Counted from the stretch's first letter, positions 36,067 to 46,503 are shown. The stretch is DNA of 64,000 bases from Sphingomonas qomolangmaensis (GCF_024496245.1 NZ_CP101740.1:1177501-1241500); one strand, 5' to 3'. The notes: generated from the sequence alone by a model not told the origin. Made by a program: numbers and translations.

Positions 36067-38358
36067 ATGTCGCTCCCCCAACCAAGCCCCGACGATCCGC
36101 CCTATCTGCGCGGCCTGAACACGCCGCAGCGCCAGGCGGTGCTCACCACCGACGGCCCAGTACTGGTGCTCGCGGGCGCGGGCACCGGCAAGACCGCGGC
36201 GCTCACCGCGCGGCTGGCGCACCTGCTCTACACCCGCAAGGCATGGCCGTCGGAGATCCTGGCGGTCACCTTCACCAACAAGGCCGCGCGCGAGATGCGC
36301 GAGCGCGTCGGGCGGCTGGTCGGCGACGCGGTCGAGGGGATGCCGTGGCTCGGCACCTTCCATTCGATCGGTGCCAAGATGGTGCGCCGCCATGCCGAGC
36401 TGATCGGGCTGCAGAGCAACTTCACCATCCTCGATACCGACGACCAGTTGCGGCTGATGAAGCAGCTGATCGCCGCCGCCGATCTCGACGAGAAACGCTG
36501 GCCCGCGCGCCAATTGGGCGGGCTGATCGACGGGTGGAAGAACAAGGGGATGACCCCCAAGGACCTCGACGCGGGCGAGGCCGAATTATTCGCCAACGGG
36601 CGCGGCCAGGAGCTGTACGCCGCCTATCAGGCACGGCTGCTCGCACTCAACGCCTGCGATTTCGGCGATCTGCTGCTCCACGCGCTGGTGCTGCTCAGGA
36701 CGCATCGCGAAGTGCTCGAACAATATCAGCAACGCTTCCGCTACATGCTGGTGGACGAATATCAGGACACCAACAGCGTCCAATATCTGTGGCTGCGGCT
36801 GCTGGCGCAGGCGCGCAAGAACCTGTGCTGCGTCGGCGACGACGACCAGTCGATCTATTCTTGGCGCGGTGCGCAGGTCGAGAACATCCTGAAGTTCGAG
36901 CGCGACTTTCCCGGCGCGGCTGTGATCAAGCTCGAGCAGAATTACCGTTCGACCGGGCATATCCTGGCCGCGGCATCGGGGGTGATCGCGCATAATGGCG
37001 GGCGGCTGGGCAAGACGCTGTGGACCGAGGCGAACGAGGGCGAAAAGGTCCGCGTCGTCGGCGTCTGGGACGGCCCCGAGGAAGCGCGGCGTGTCGGCGA
37101 GCAGATCGAGGGCGAGATGCGCCCAAGAAACGGAGAGGGCGGGCTCAGCCTCAACGACGTCGCGATCCTGGTTCGCGCGCAGCACCAGACCCGCGAGTTC
37201 GAGGATCGCTTCATCGCGATCGGCATGCCGTATCGAATCGTCGGCGGCTTCCGCTTCTATGAACGCGCCGAAATCCGCGATGCGCTGGCATATCTGCGCG
37301 TCGTCTCGCAGCCCGGCGACGATCTGGCGTTCGAACGGATCGTCAACGTCCCCAAGCGCGGCCTGGGCGACAAGGCGGTGCAGAAGGTCCACCAGCTCGC
37401 GCGGGCGGAGGGTATTCCGCTCACCACCGCCGCCGCGCGAATCCTCGACACCGACGAACTTACCCCGCAGGCGCGGCGATCGCTCGGCAATCTCGTGGGC
37501 GACATGGCACGCTGGCGCGCGATGGCGGGCGAATTGCCGCATGCCGAGCTGGCGCGGCAGTTGCTCGACGAGAGCGGCTATACCGCGATGCTACAGGCCG
37601 AAAAGTCGGTCGAGGCGGCGGGTCGGCTCGAGAACCTGACCGAATTGGTGCGCGCGATGGAGGAATATGAAAGCCTCGGCGCGTTCCTCGAGCATGTCAG
37701 CCTGGTGATGGACAATGAGAATCGCCAGCAGGACGCGCAGGTGACGATCATGACGATCCACGCCGCCAAGGGCCTCGAATACGACACGGTGTTCCTGGTC
37801 GGGTGGGAGGAAGGCATCTTCCCCTCGCAGCGCGCGCTCGACGAAGGCGGGCTGGCGAGCCTCGAGGAGGAACGCCGCCTCGCCTATGTCGCGATCACCC
37901 GCGCGCGGCGAAAGGCGACGATCCTCCACGCCGCCAACCGCCGTATCTATGGCCAATGGACGTCCAGCCTGCCCTCGCGCTTCGTCGAGGAGCTGCCGCC
38001 CGAGCATATCGAGGCCGAAACGACGATGTCGGGGGGCGAAAGCCTGTGGCGCGCCAATTGGAGCGAGAATGCCGATCCGTTTTCGGACGTTGCGCGCGGA
38101 TCGGGGCGCGGGCCCGGCTGGCAGCGCGCGGCGTCGACGGGGACATTCGTTCGCGAGCCGACGCGGATCATCGAGGCGCGAGCGTCTGCGGTAAGCCTTG
38201 GCAACAAGGGGCGCAGCGACGTCTCGGTGGGGTTGCGCGTGTTCCACCAGAAATTCGGCTATGGCAGCATCGCCGAGATCGAGGGCAACAAGCTCGAGAT
38301 CGATTTCGAGACCGCGGGGCGCAAGCGGGTGATGGACAGCTTTGTGACGGTGGGGTGA
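36067..38358 (+). CDS. uvrD: UvrD/PcrA-type superfamily 1 DNA helicase
   Basis: ATP-dependent 3'-5' helicase for mismatch and nucleotide-excision repair. 763 aa. SF1A motifs in order: LNTPQRQAV (Q), VLAGAGTGKTAAL (I), VTFTNKAAREM (Ia), MLVDEYQDTN (II), CVGDDDQSIYSWRGA (III), KLEQNYRST (IV), TIMTIHAAKGLEYDTVFLVG (V) and YVAITRARRKA (VI). C-terminal Tudor-like end (FGYGSIAEIEGNKLEIDF). ATG 36067 used; the open frame upstream overlaps the GFA promoter. uvrD versus pcrA naming is arbitrary. Confidence 0.95.
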   Translation: MSLPQPSPDDPPYLRGLNTPQRQAVLTTDGPVLVLAGAGTGKTAALTARLAHLLYTRKAWPSEILAVTFTNKAAREMRERVGRLVGDAVEGMPWLGTFHSIGAKMVRRHAELIGLQSNFTILDTDDQLRLMKQLIAAADLDEKRWPARQLGGLIDGWKNKGMTPKDLDAGEAELFANGRGQELYAAYQARLLALNACDFGDLLLHALVLLRTHREVLEQYQQRFRYMLVDEYQDTNSVQYLWLRLLAQARKNLCCVGDDDQSIYSWRGAQVENILKFERDFPGAAVIKLEQNYRSTGHILAAASGVIAHNGGRLGKTLWTEANEGEKVRVVGVWDGPEEARRVGEQIEGEMRPRNGEGGLSLNDVAILVRAQHQTREFEDRFIAIGMPYRIVGGFRFYERAEIRDALAYLRVVSQPGDDLAFERIVNVPKRGLGDKAVQKVHQLARAEGIPLTTAAARILDTDELTPQARRSLGNLVGDMARWRAMAGELPHAELARQLLDESGYTAMLQAEKSVEAAGRLENLTELVRAMEEYESLGAFLEHVSLVMDNENRQQDAQVTIMTIHAAKGLEYDTVFLVGWEEGIFPSQRALDEGGLASLEEERRLAYVAITRARRKATILHAANRRIYGQWTSSLPSRFVEELPPEHIEAETTMSGGESLWRANWSENADPFSDVARGSGRGPGWQRAASTGTFVREPTRIIEARASAVSLGNKGRSDVSVGLRVFHQKFGYGSIAEIEGNKLEIDFETAGRKRVMDSFVTVG

Positions 38359-38372
38359 GGCGGTCCTGCTGC

Positions 38373-38757
38373 AACCGTTCGTCCTGAGTAGCCATTGAGC
38401 TTGTCGAAATGGCGTATCGAAGGACCGGTGCGCTTGAGGTTAAGTCCTTCGATACGGGCCTTCGCCTCCGCTCAGTCCCTACTCAGGACGAACGGGGGGG
38501 AGAAGACGGAGCGGCACCCATGCCCCAACCCCCAACCGTTCGTCCTGAGTAGCCGCTGAGCCCGTCGAAGCGGCGTATCGAAGGACCCGCCCGCTTGGGG
38601 CAAAGTCCTTCGATACGGGCCTTCGCCTTAGCTCAATCCCTACTCAGGACGAACGGGGGGGAAGACGGGACGGCACCCATGCCCCAAATCCCAACCGTTC
38701 GTCCTGAGTAGCCGCTGAGCCCGTCGAACCGGCGTATCGAAGGACCGGCCCGTTTGA
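38373..38757. repeat. Tandem ~160-bp repeats built of inverted CCGTTCGTCCTGAG arms
   Basis: Two full copies start at 38373 and 38534 and a partial third at 38693 (periods 161 and 159 bp). Each full unit begins with AACCGTTCGTCCTGAGTAGCC and ends with the reverse complement (CTACTCAGGACGAACGG), enclosing a second inverted pair around CGTATCGAAGGAC / GTCCTTCGATACG. Fills the 431-bp gap between uvrD and katE; no gene seen. Confidence 0.9.
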
Positions 38758-38789
38758 GCCACCTTCCCGCGACACGACCGCCGCCAAAC

Positions 38790-40859
38790 TCACGCCAGCA
38801 TGCGCACCTTGGGCTCGCGATCATAGAACCGACGCGCCGCCGCCTTTACGAAATCGCCGCCCAGCCCGGTGACCCCGGCATCGGCCTCGACCCCCGCCTT
38901 GTCGAGCAACGGCTTGGCCGCATCGCTCGCGCCGATCGCCTTGAGATGCCCGAACGCATCCATCGCGAATTGCACCGCCGCGGCTTCCTTGAGCAGCATC
39001 GCGGTGCCCTGCGCCGACAGCACCAGCGCCACCGCATCGAACAGCTGCGAGGGCATGCCCGCAAGCTGACCGTCCGCCTTGCGCTTCGATCCATCGGCGA
39101 GCGTCGCGCCGCCGACCTTGGGCGCGACCAGCACCGCCTTGGCACCTTCGGCCTCGATCGCGGCGACCAGCGCGTCGATCTCCGACCCGTCGCTGCCATC
39201 GGCGATCAGGATGCCGACTGCGCGACCCTTGAGCATCGGCTTCATGTTCTTGTGGATCGACAAGGCGTCCGACGGCTTCATGTCGACCGGCTCGCGCGCA
39301 GCCTGTGCCTTTGCGGGCAAGTCGATGCCAAGGCCATCGGCAACGCGCTGTGCCAGTTCCTCATCGACGTTGCGCAAGTTTGCGACCATCCGCGGGCGGA
39401 TCGCCTCCAACCCGACCTTCGAGAGCTCGAACACGAAGGACGAGGCGATATGCGCCTGCTCGTGCGCGTCCTGCGATTTCCAGAACAGCCGTGCCTGGCT
39501 GTAATGATCGGCGAACAGCTCGGCGCGGATGCGCAGCTTCTCGCCCTGCTCGTCGTCGCCGGTGATCGCGTTGGTGGTCGCGAAGCCGCGCGTCGGGCTT
39601 TCGCGCGGGCCGCCATCCTCGCCGAACTCGGCCAGGCTGTTGGGCTCGTAATTGGCGCGGCCCTTGGGGACGTGGGTCTGCATCTTGCCGTCGCGCTGGA
39701 AGTTGCCGAACGGGCAGCGGGGGGCATTGATCGGAATCTGGTGGAAGTTGGTGGTGCCCAGCCGCGAATTCTGCGTGTCGAGATAGCTGAACAGCCGCCC
39801 CTGGAGCAGCGGATCGTTCGAGAAATCGATACCCGGCACGATGTTGGTCGGCAAAAACGCGACCTGCTCGGTCTCGGCGAAGAAATTGTCGACGTTGCGG
39901 TTGAGCGTGAGCTTGCCGATGATCCGGACGGGGACGTCTTCCTCGGGGATCAGCTTGGTCGCGTCGAGCACGTCATAGGGCTGCGCGCGCGCGAAGGCTT
40001 CGTCGAACACCTGGATGCCCAATTCCCATTCGGGGAAGCTGCCGGTGTCGATCGCTTCCCATAGGTCACGGCGCTGATAGTCGTTGTCGGCGGCCTGGAG
40101 CTTGAGCGCTTCGTCCCAGATCGTCGATTGCAGGCCGAGCACCGGCTTCCAGTGGAACTTCACGAAGCTCGACTTGCCCTCGGCATTGACCAGCTGGAAG
40201 GTGTGGACGCCGAAGCCTTCCATCGTGCGGAAGCTGCGCGGCAGCGTCCGGTCGGACATCGCCCACATCAGCATGTGCGTCGATTCGGGCATCAGGCTCG
40301 CCCAATCCCAGAAGGTATCGTGCGCGCTGCCCGCCTGCGGATAGGCGCGATCGGCCTCCATCTTCACCGCGTGGACCAGGTCGGGGAATTTGATCGCGTC
40401 CTGAATGAAGAACACCGGGATGTTGTTGCCAACCAGATCCCAATTGCCTTCCTTGGTGTAGAATTTCACCGCGAAGCCGCGCACGTCGCGCGGGGTGTCT
40501 ACCGATCCGGCACCACCCGCGACGGTCGAGAAGCGAACGAACACCTCGGTCTGCTCGCCCTTGGCGAAGACCGCAGCGCGCGACAGGTCGGAAATGTCGG
40601 CGGTGGCTTCGAACACGCCGTGTGCGCCCGACCCGCGGGCGTGGACGATCCGCTCGGGGATCCGCTCGTGATCGAAGTGGAAGATCTTTTCGCGCAGCAC
40701 GAAGTCTTCGAGCAGCGTGGGGCCGCGCTTGCCCGATTTCAGGCTGTTCTGGTTGTCGCTGATCGGCACGCCGTGATTGGTGGTCAGCACCGGCGTATCG
40801 CCTGCCGCCTGCTGGTGGGTTTCGCCGCCGTTGCCGTGGACGATCTTCGTATCACTCAT
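38790..40859 (-). CDS. katE: Large-subunit catalase (HPII/KatE type)
   Basis: Degrades H2O2 in the cytoplasm, usually in stationary phase. 689 aa: catalase core plus a C-terminal flavodoxin/GATase1-like domain (about 535-689) typical of HPII. Active-site histidine in [14 protein letters not shown], asparagine in [12 protein letters not shown], and heme-ligand tyrosine in [18 protein letters not shown] 40859 with GAAAG; a perfect hairpin lies 13-41 bp upstream of the start. Monocistronic. Confidence 0.96.
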   Translation of the reverse strand: MSDTKIVHGNGGETHQQAAGDTPVLTTNHGVPISDNQNSLKSGKRGPTLLEDFVLREKIFHFDHERIPERIVHARGSGAHGVFEATADISDLSRAAVFAKGEQTEVFVRFSTVAGGAGSVDTPRDVRGFAVKFYTKEGNWDLVGNNIPVFFIQDAIKFPDLVHAVKMEADRAYPQAGSAHDTFWDWASLMPESTHMLMWAMSDRTLPRSFRTMEGFGVHTFQLVNAEGKSSFVKFHWKPVLGLQSTIWDEALKLQAADNDYQRRDLWEAIDTGSFPEWELGIQVFDEAFARAQPYDVLDATKLIPEEDVPVRIIGKLTLNRNVDNFFAETEQVAFLPTNIVPGIDFSNDPLLQGRLFSYLDTQNSRLGTTNFHQIPINAPRCPFGNFQRDGKMQTHVPKGRANYEPNSLAEFGEDGGPRESPTRGFATTNAITGDDEQGEKLRIRAELFADHYSQARLFWKSQDAHEQAHIASSFVFELSKVGLEAIRPRMVANLRNVDEELAQRVADGLGIDLPAKAQAAREPVDMKPSDALSIHKNMKPMLKGRAVGILIADGSDGSEIDALVAAIEAEGAKAVLVAPKVGGATLADGSKRKADGQLAGMPSQLFDAVALVLSAQGTAMLLKEAAAVQFAMDAFGHLKAIGASDAAKPLLDKAGVEADAGVTGLGGDFVKAAARRFYDREPKVRMLA

Positions 40860-40871
40860 ATATTCGCTTTC

Positions 40872-40900
40872 CTGATTCGTGCGTTAAACGCACGAATCAG
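40872..40900. promoter_or_regulatory. Perfect palindrome just upstream of katE
   Basis: CTGATTCGTGCG (40872-40883) pairs with CGCACGAATCAG (40889-40900); adding T40884-A40888 gives 13 bp with a 3-base loop. It lies between 13 and 41 bp before the katE start, so it is either an operator or a hairpin in the 5' leader. Confidence 0.7.
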
Positions 40901-40961
40901 CAAAAGCGGCACAGTCAGAAGGATTTAAATCGGCAGCGCTGGCGGGCGGCTGACGATCGGG

Positions 40962-41312
40962 TCAGTCGGGCTCGACTGCGAGCAATATCTCGCCGCCATA
41001 TTTGGCATCGCCCGGCTGGAACATCTCGCTGACGAAGAATTTCTCGTCGGTGCGCTGCAGATTGCCCAGGCCGATCAGCTTGAACGTTCCGAGCTTCACC
41101 TCGCGCGGGGGTGCATCGTTCAGCCGCAGCGTCACCGCATCGACGAACATGTCGCCATGGCGGGTCCACATCGCGTGCGGCGCCAGGATGATCTCGGTGC
41201 GGTTGTAGGTCGCCGACACGCAGGTCTTGCGCACGATCGCTTCGAAGATCGTGGGCGCGGGGCCGGCAGGTGCTGCGACTTCGTCGTCTGCGGGAAGCTT
41301 CATGACATCCAT
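40962..41312 (-). CDS. Hypothetical protein, beta-rich, sphingomonad type
   Basis: 116 aa, soluble, no signal peptide. A disordered start (DVMKLPADDEVAAPAGPAPT) is followed by a beta-rich part with VRKTCVSATYNRTEIILAPH and DMFVDAVTLRLNDAPPREVK. No family recognised; the pattern suggests a small sandwich domain. ATG 41312 with AGGT upstream. It lies upstream of katE on the same strand, with the katE palindrome between. Confidence 0.6.
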   Translation of the reverse strand: MDVMKLPADDEVAAPAGPAPTIFEAIVRKTCVSATYNRTEIILAPHAMWTRHGDMFVDAVTLRLNDAPPREVKLGTFKLIGLGNLQRTDEKFFVSEMFQPGDAKYGGEILLAVEPD

Positions 41313-41418
41313 GCTATACCTTCATGTTGCATCGCAGCAAGAACCAAAAAGGGCAGGCGTGGTTCCGCATAGCATAATCGCGCGTTGATCGGCGGCAGCT
41401 TTTGCACAGGAGATGATC

Positions 41419-41577
41419 ATGAGCGACCAACCGCACGAAACGCCCGACGGCGAAGCGAACGACAACAAGCCGGCGCCGATCGGCGAGCCCGACAGTCAGG
41501 TGCCCGCCCCCGGCACCCACCGTGACGAACCGCCGGGCGGCGATACCGAGGGACAGCCCGACTACGGCGGCAACTGA
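41419..41577 (+). CDS. Small acidic, probably disordered protein
   Basis: 52 aa, rich in Asp, Glu, Pro and Gly (GEANDNKPAPIGEPDSQ, THRDEPPGGDTEGQ), with no hydrophobic core. ATG 41419 has a strong AGGAG six bases upstream, which argues it is translated. Similar small acidic stress proteins occur in sphingomonads; function unknown. Divergent from the hypothetical gene at 40962-41312. Confidence 0.5.
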   Translation: MSDQPHETPDGEANDNKPAPIGEPDSQVPAPGTHRDEPPGGDTEGQPDYGGN

Positions 41578-41678
41578 CGATCGCGCGATGCCGGGTGCGC
41601 TGGCGGACCATTGCGGACCGTCGCGGAACGCCCGGCGCCGCAGCCCGTTTGCCGGGTTCGAACATCAGGAGAATGACC

Positions 41679-42503
41679 ATGCCCTATGTCAAAACCCGCG
41701 ACGGCACCGATCTGTACGTCAAGGATTGGGGCAGCGGCCGGCCCGTCGTGCTGATCCATGGCTGGCCGCTGTCGGCGGACAGCTGGGACCCGCAGGCGAT
41801 GGCGCTCGCCGAGGCGGGGCACCGCGTGATCGCCTATGATCGCCGCGGCTTCGGCCGGTCGAGCCAGCCGTGGAGCAGCTATGATTACGACACGCTCTCG
41901 GACGATCTTGCCGATGTGATGGCGGCGGCGGGCGTCACCGATGGCGCGGCGATCATCGGCTTCTCGATGGGCGGCGGCGAAGTCGCGCGCTATATGTCGC
42001 GGCATGGCGGCAAGGGAGTCGCGATGACCGGGCTGATCGGATCGGTGGTTCCTGGCATGCTCAGGACCGAGGCGAACCCGCACGGCGTTCCGCCTGAGGA
42101 ACTCGACAAGATCGGCGCGCAGATCGCGACCGACCGCGCCAAGTTCTTCGGCTCGTTCCTGCGCGATTTCTATGGCGTCGGGCTGATGTCGCACCCGGTG
42201 AGCGAGGAAACGGTGAACGCGTCGTGGAACGTCGCGATGCAGGCCAGCCTGAAGGCGACGCTCGAATGCGCGAAGTCGTTCGGCACCACTGATTTCGTCC
42301 CCGACCTTGCCGCCTTCACCGTGCCCACGCTGGTGGTGCACGGCACCGCCGACGCGACGGTGCCGATCGGCGCGACCGCGCACCGGGTGAAGGAGCATGT
42401 CCCGAGCGCGCAGCTGGTCGAATATGCGGGCGCCCCGCACGGGCTGTTCGCGACGCATGGCAACCGCCTCACCAAGGATCTGCTGACCTTCCTCGGCGGC
42501 TGA
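41679..42503 (+). CDS. Alpha/beta hydrolase (non-heme chloroperoxidase/arylesterase type)
   Basis: 274 aa. Catalytic triad: serine in IIGFSMGGGEVARY, aspartate in VVHGTADATVPIG, histidine in EYAGAPHGLFATH. Oxyanion HGWPLSADSW and RGFGRSSQPW. This pattern matches the cofactor-free haloperoxidase/perhydrolase group, which act mainly as esterases. ATG 41679 with AGGAG. No neighbour clue to the substrate. Confidence 0.88.
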   Translation: MPYVKTRDGTDLYVKDWGSGRPVVLIHGWPLSADSWDPQAMALAEAGHRVIAYDRRGFGRSSQPWSSYDYDTLSDDLADVMAAAGVTDGAAIIGFSMGGGEVARYMSRHGGKGVAMTGLIGSVVPGMLRTEANPHGVPPEELDKIGAQIATDRAKFFGSFLRDFYGVGLMSHPVSEETVNASWNVAMQASLKATLECAKSFGTTDFVPDLAAFTVPTLVVHGTADATVPIGATAHRVKEHVPSAQLVEYAGAPHGLFATHGNRLTKDLLTFLGG

Positions 42504-42612
42504 CGGCTCGCCTTAAGTGGCGGCGGGGAAAGGCGGTTTGCCAAGCCAGCCTTTACCCCGCCCCACAAACCCTCGTTGCGCATCGCGCGCCGTGCGGCCT
42601 AAGCCCGCGCGC

Positions 42613-43941
42613 ATGAGCGCTCCGCATCCCTTCACGATCCATAATTTCCGCGCCTATTGGCTGGCGCGGCTGTCGAATACGCTCGCGCAGATGGCGATGG
42701 TGATCGTCATCGGCTGGCAGGTGTACGACATCGCGCGCCAGACGATGTCGATCCGCGATGCCGCGTTCCAGCTCGGCTGGATCGGCGTCGCGCAGTTCGT
42801 GCCACTGCTGCTGCTCTCGCTGGTCGCGGGCTTGGTCGCCGACCGGGTCGACCGCCGCTGGATCGCGCGCGGCGCGGTCGCGCTCGAGGCCGCCTGCGCG
42901 CTGCTGCTGGCGTGGCTGACCTATCACGGCGCGATCACCCTGCCCTGGCTGTTCTTCGTCGCGGCATTGCTCGGCGTCGCGCGCGCCTTTGCCGGACCCG
43001 CGCTGCAGGCGCTCGCGCCCAACCTCGTGCCGATCGCGGTGCTGCCCGCGGCGATCGCGATGAGCTCGATCGCGTGGCAGGCGGGGTCGGTGCTCGGCCC
43101 GGCGATGGGCGGCTATCTGTATGCCGCCAACCAGTGGTTACCCTATGCGGTGTCGGCAGGGCTGTTCGGCCTCGGCTTCGTCATGCTGACGCTCATCAAG
43201 CCGGTCGAGCGCAAGCAAATGACCGGCACGCGCAACCCGTGGGCGCAGATGGTCGACGGCCTTGCCTATGTCCGCCGCAACCGGCTGGTGCTCGGCGCGA
43301 TCAGCCTCGACCTGTTCGCGGTGTTGCTCGGCGGCGCGACCGCCATGCTGCCAATCTATGCGCGCGACATCCTGCAGATCGGCGCCGACGGGCTTGGCCA
43401 TCTGCGCGCCGCGCCCGCCGCAGGCGCGGTGCTGGTCGCGATCTGGTTCGCCTGGAAGCCGCTCACCAACGATGTCGGGGTCAAGATGCTGTGGTCGGTC
43501 GCGGCGTTCGGCGCGGCAACCGCGATGTTCGGGCTGTCGGCGCCGCTGCTGCTGCCCTATCTCGGCACCGCAGCGATCGGCAGCGATTTCGCCCCTGCTG
43601 TGCTGGTGGCGCTCGTCTCGCTGTTCGTGGTCGGGGCGACCGACATGGTGTCGGTCTATGTCCGCCAGTCGCTGATCCAGCTGCATACCCCCGACGACAT
43701 GCGCGGCCGCGTCGGTGCCGTCTCGACGCTGTTCGTGTCGGGCTCGAACGAGCTCGGCGAGGCACGCTCGGGCTTCCTCGCCGCCGCGGTCGGCCCCGTC
43801 GTGGCGGTTGTAGGCGGCGGGATCGCCGCCATATTGGTGACCGCATGGTGGGCGCGGCTGTTCCCCGAACTGGGCCGGGCGCGCACCTTCGCGCCGCCCG
43901 AAACGCTCGAATTCACCTCGATCAAGGAGACGACGATATGA
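42613..43941 (+). CDS. MFS transporter, EntS-like group
   Basis: 442 aa, about 12 membrane segments ([20 protein letters not shown] at the start). MFS loop [13 protein letters not shown] after the second helix and [20 protein letters not shown] near helix 10, as in the EntS/DUF894 branch that often exports siderophores or drugs. ATG 42613. The stop overlaps the cysteine synthase start (ATGA); the coupling suggests export of a sulfur metabolite or amino acid, but only by context. Confidence 0.85.
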   Translation: MSAPHPFTIHNFRAYWLARLSNTLAQMAMVIVIGWQVYDIARQTMSIRDAAFQLGWIGVAQFVPLLLLSLVAGLVADRVDRRWIARGAVALEAACALLLAWLTYHGAITLPWLFFVAALLGVARAFAGPALQALAPNLVPIAVLPAAIAMSSIAWQAGSVLGPAMGGYLYAANQWLPYAVSAGLFGLGFVMLTLIKPVERKQMTGTRNPWAQMVDGLAYVRRNRLVLGAISLDLFAVLLGGATAMLPIYARDILQIGADGLGHLRAAPAAGAVLVAIWFAWKPLTNDVGVKMLWSVAAFGAATAMFGLSAPLLLPYLGTAAIGSDFAPAVLVALVSLFVVGATDMVSVYVRQSLIQLHTPDDMRGRVGAVSTLFVSGSNELGEARSGFLAAAVGPVVAVVGGGIAAILVTAWWARLFPELGRARTFAPPETLEFTSIKETTI

Positions 43942-44855
43942 AGGCGAACACGATCCTCGACACGATCGGCAACACCCCGCACATCCGCGTCGCGCGGCTG
44001 TTCCCCGATGCCGAAGTGTGGATCAAGTCCGAGCGGTCGAACCCCGGCGGGTCGATCAAGGATCGGATCGCGGTCGCGATGGTCGAAGCCGCCGAAGCAT
44101 CGGGCGACCTCAAGCCCGGCGGCACGATCGTCGAACCCACCAGCGGCAACACCGGCGTCGGGCTGGCGATGGTCGCGGCGGTGAAGGGCTACAAGCTGGT
44201 CCTCGTCATGCCCGAGAGCATGTCGATCGAGCGCCGCCGGCTGATGCTGGCCTATGGCGCGACCTTCGACCTCACCCCGCGCGAGAAGGGGATGAAGGGC
44301 GCGATCGAGCGCGCGATCGAACTGGTCGAGCAGACGCCGGGTGCGTGGATGCCGCAGCAGTTCGAAAATCCTGCGAACATCGACGTCCATGTCCGCACCA
44401 CCGCGCTGGAAATCCTCGCCGATTTCGCCGACACGCCGATCGACGTGATCATCACCGGGGTGGGCACCGGCGGCCACATCACAGCGGTGTCCGAGGTGCT
44501 CAAGCAGCATTGGCCCGAGCTCAAGGTCTATGCGGTCGAGCCCGAAGCCTCGCCGGTGATCTCGGGCGGCCACCCCGGCCCGCACCCGATCCAGGGGATC
44601 GGCGCTGGCTTCGTGCCGCGCAACCTCCACACCCAGGCGATCGACGGCGTCATCAAGGTCGCCGCTGATGCCGCCAAGGAAATGGCGCGGCGTTCGGCGC
44701 GCGAGGAAGGCATCTTGGTCGGCATCTCGTCGGGCGGCACGCTAGCGGCAATCGCGCAGAAGCTGGGCGAACTGCCCTCGGGCAGCCGGGTGTTGGGGTT
44801 CAACTACGACACCGGCGAGCGGTATCTTTCGGTGCCCGACTTCCTGCCCGAGTGA
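43938..44855 (+). CDS. cysK: Cysteine synthase A
   Basis: O-acetylserine sulfhydrylase, PLP enzyme making cysteine. 305 aa. Pyridoxal lysine in [12 protein letters not shown], substrate loop [27 protein letters not shown] for phosphate binding, and [17 protein letters not shown] ribosome site; ATG overlaps the MFS stop by 4 bp. Confidence 0.95.
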   Translation: MKANTILDTIGNTPHIRVARLFPDAEVWIKSERSNPGGSIKDRIAVAMVEAAEASGDLKPGGTIVEPTSGNTGVGLAMVAAVKGYKLVLVMPESMSIERRRLMLAYGATFDLTPREKGMKGAIERAIELVEQTPGAWMPQQFENPANIDVHVRTTALEILADFADTPIDVIITGVGTGGHITAVSEVLKQHWPELKVYAVEPEASPVISGGHPGPHPIQGIGAGFVPRNLHTQAIDGVIKVAADAAKEMARRSAREEGILVGISSGGTLAAIAQKLGELPSGSRVLGFNYDTGERYLSVPDFLPE

Positions 44856-44897
44856 GGGCGGGGACGGTTTAGCGACTGCCGACCGCCCACCATTACC

Positions 44898-44986
44898 GTC
44901 ACCCCGGACTTGTTCCGGGGTCCACCGCTCGGCAAGCGACGTCCCCGATTGTCGCTCGGTGGACCCCGGACCAAGTCCGGGGTGAC
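44898..44986. repeat. Palindromic repeat with 28-bp arms (GTCACCCCGGAC family)
   Basis: Left arm 44898-44925 and right arm 44959-44986 are inverted copies with one mismatch, enclosing a 33-bp loop. Same family as 49324-49412 and the degenerate 14417-14570. Lies between cysK and the cell-wall hydrolase gene. Confidence 0.92.
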
Positions 44987-45073
44987 GGGGGGGCCGAGGG
45001 TAGCGGCCCCCTCCCCCATTCGCTCCAAACCCGCTAAGACGCGGCGCCCGCCGACCCCCGCGACAAGGCCCGC

Positions 45074-46375
45074 ATGACGCCAACCCCTCCCCCGACGACG
45101 CCCGTCATCCGTGCGATCCTGGCCGTGCTGGCGTTGCTGGCGGTGCTGCTGCCCGCGATCATCGTCGCCACCGCACCGCGCATCGCTCCGGTGGAACGCA
45201 CGCTCGCGCGCCCGTCGGTCCGCGTGATCCCACCCGCCGAACTCCCCCCGGTCGAGCCCACCGCGTTCGTCGCGGTCGATCCCGCCGATGCGCGCAGCTT
45301 CAACGCCGCGGTGCCCTTTTCGAGCGCCCCCAACCTCCCAGCGCGCGCCTTTCGGATCATTGGGACACCCGACAGCATCGCGCGCGGGACCGACTGCCTG
45401 ACCGCGGGCATGCTCTACGAATCGGGCGACGATTCGGTCGGGCAGCGCGCGGTGGCGCAGGTGATCCTCAACCGCGTCCGCCACCCCGCCTTCCCCAAAT
45501 CGGTTTGCGGCGTCGTCTTCCAGGGCAGCGAGCGATCGACCGGCTGCCAGTTCACCTTCACCTGCGACGGCGCCCTGGCGCGGCGCTATTCGGACGCCGC
45601 CTGGGGCCGCGCGCGCGCGGTCGCGACCGCGGCGCTGCAGGGGCGCGTCGACAAGCGGGTCGGCACCGCCACGCACTACCACACCGACTGGGTGGTGCCC
45701 TATTGGAGCAGCAGCCTCGACAAGATCAGCGAAGTGAACACCCATTTGTTCTTCCGCTGGACCGGCTGGTGGGGCACCCCGCCGGCGTTTCGCGGGCGCT
45801 ATGCGGGGACCGAGCCGGTGGTGCCCGAACTCGCGGGCATCGCGGCGTCGCACGGGACCGGCGAAGTTCCCGCCGGCGTCGAGGACGCAACCGTCGCGGC
45901 GACGACGATCGCGCTCGCCGACATGCCAGCGCCGCTACCGACCGACCCCAACAGCTTCGCCATCACTCTCGATCCGCGCGTCGCGGCGGACCAATACGCC
46001 GTCTATGCCAAGCGGCTGTGCGGCGACCGCGGCTATTGCAAGCTGCTCGGCTGGACCGAGCGTGCCGACACCCCCGCGATGCTGCCCGCCGAACCCGCGA
46101 TCCTGGCGCGAATGGCGTTCAGCTATTTGCGCGATTCGGCACGCGGCTATGAACGGACGCTTTGGAACTGCGACCGCTTCGCCCGCCCCGATCGCCGCGA
46201 CTGCATGAAACGCCAGGTGCTGCAGGCGCCCAAGCGCGACGCAACACCGGCGGCGGCAGCGGCCACGCCTGCGCCGCCGGTGCCCGACCTTAGCGGCGTC
46301 CGCCGGCGCAGCGGCACGCTCGTGCCGGTGCCGGGTCCGTCCACGACCCCGACGGAAGCGCCGGCCAAGCGCTGA
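45074..46375 (+). CDS. SleB-type cell-wall hydrolase (Hydrolase_2)
   Basis: 433 aa, one N-terminal membrane anchor or signal (about residues 12-33), so periplasmic. Catalytic domain at ~110-240: AGMLYESGDDSVGQRAVAQV (catalytic Glu), ILNRVRHPAFPKSVCGVVFQ, CQFTFTCDG and GTATHYHTDWVVPYW. This is the SleB/CwlJ lytic-transglycosylase-like family. The C-terminal ~60 residues are Pro/Ala-rich. Probably remodels peptidoglycan. Ends before a repeat, convergent with the acyl-CoA dehydrogenase. Confidence 0.87.
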   Translation: MTPTPPPTTPVIRAILAVLALLAVLLPAIIVATAPRIAPVERTLARPSVRVIPPAELPPVEPTAFVAVDPADARSFNAAVPFSSAPNLPARAFRIIGTPDSIARGTDCLTAGMLYESGDDSVGQRAVAQVILNRVRHPAFPKSVCGVVFQGSERSTGCQFTFTCDGALARRYSDAAWGRARAVATAALQGRVDKRVGTATHYHTDWVVPYWSSSLDKISEVNTHLFFRWTGWWGTPPAFRGRYAGTEPVVPELAGIAASHGTGEVPAGVEDATVAATTIALADMPAPLPTDPNSFAITLDPRVAADQYAVYAKRLCGDRGYCKLLGWTERADTPAMLPAEPAILARMAFSYLRDSARGYERTLWNCDRFARPDRRDCMKRQVLQAPKRDATPAAAAATPAPPVPDLSGVRRRSGTLVPVPGPSTTPTEAPAKR

Positions 46376-46412
46376 CCTGGACGCGAGACACGTTCGGGTT
46401 TCCCACCCCCTA

Positions 46413-46503
46413 CCGTTCGTGCTGAGCTTGTCGAAGCACTGCCCTTTCTTCGCGCGCGGCCGGCATAAGAAGGACGGTGCTTCGACAAGCTCAGCACGAA
46501 CGG
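46413..46503. repeat. Palindromic repeat with perfect 27-bp arms (CCGTTCGTGCTGAGC family)
   Basis: 46413-46439 and 46477-46503 are exact reverse complements around a 37-bp loop. It lies between two convergent genes and could serve as their terminator. The arm start resembles the arms of the 38373 tandem repeats. Confidence 0.9.

Noticed and set aside
38373..38757. CRISPR-like array
   Set aside because: Units are ~160 bp and internally palindromic, without short regular repeats and unique spacers, and no cas genes are near.
44898..44986. Simple rho-independent terminator after cysK
   Set aside because: The long 28-bp arms with a 33-bp loop occur at other loci in both gene contexts and lack a T-run; better described as a dispersed repeat.
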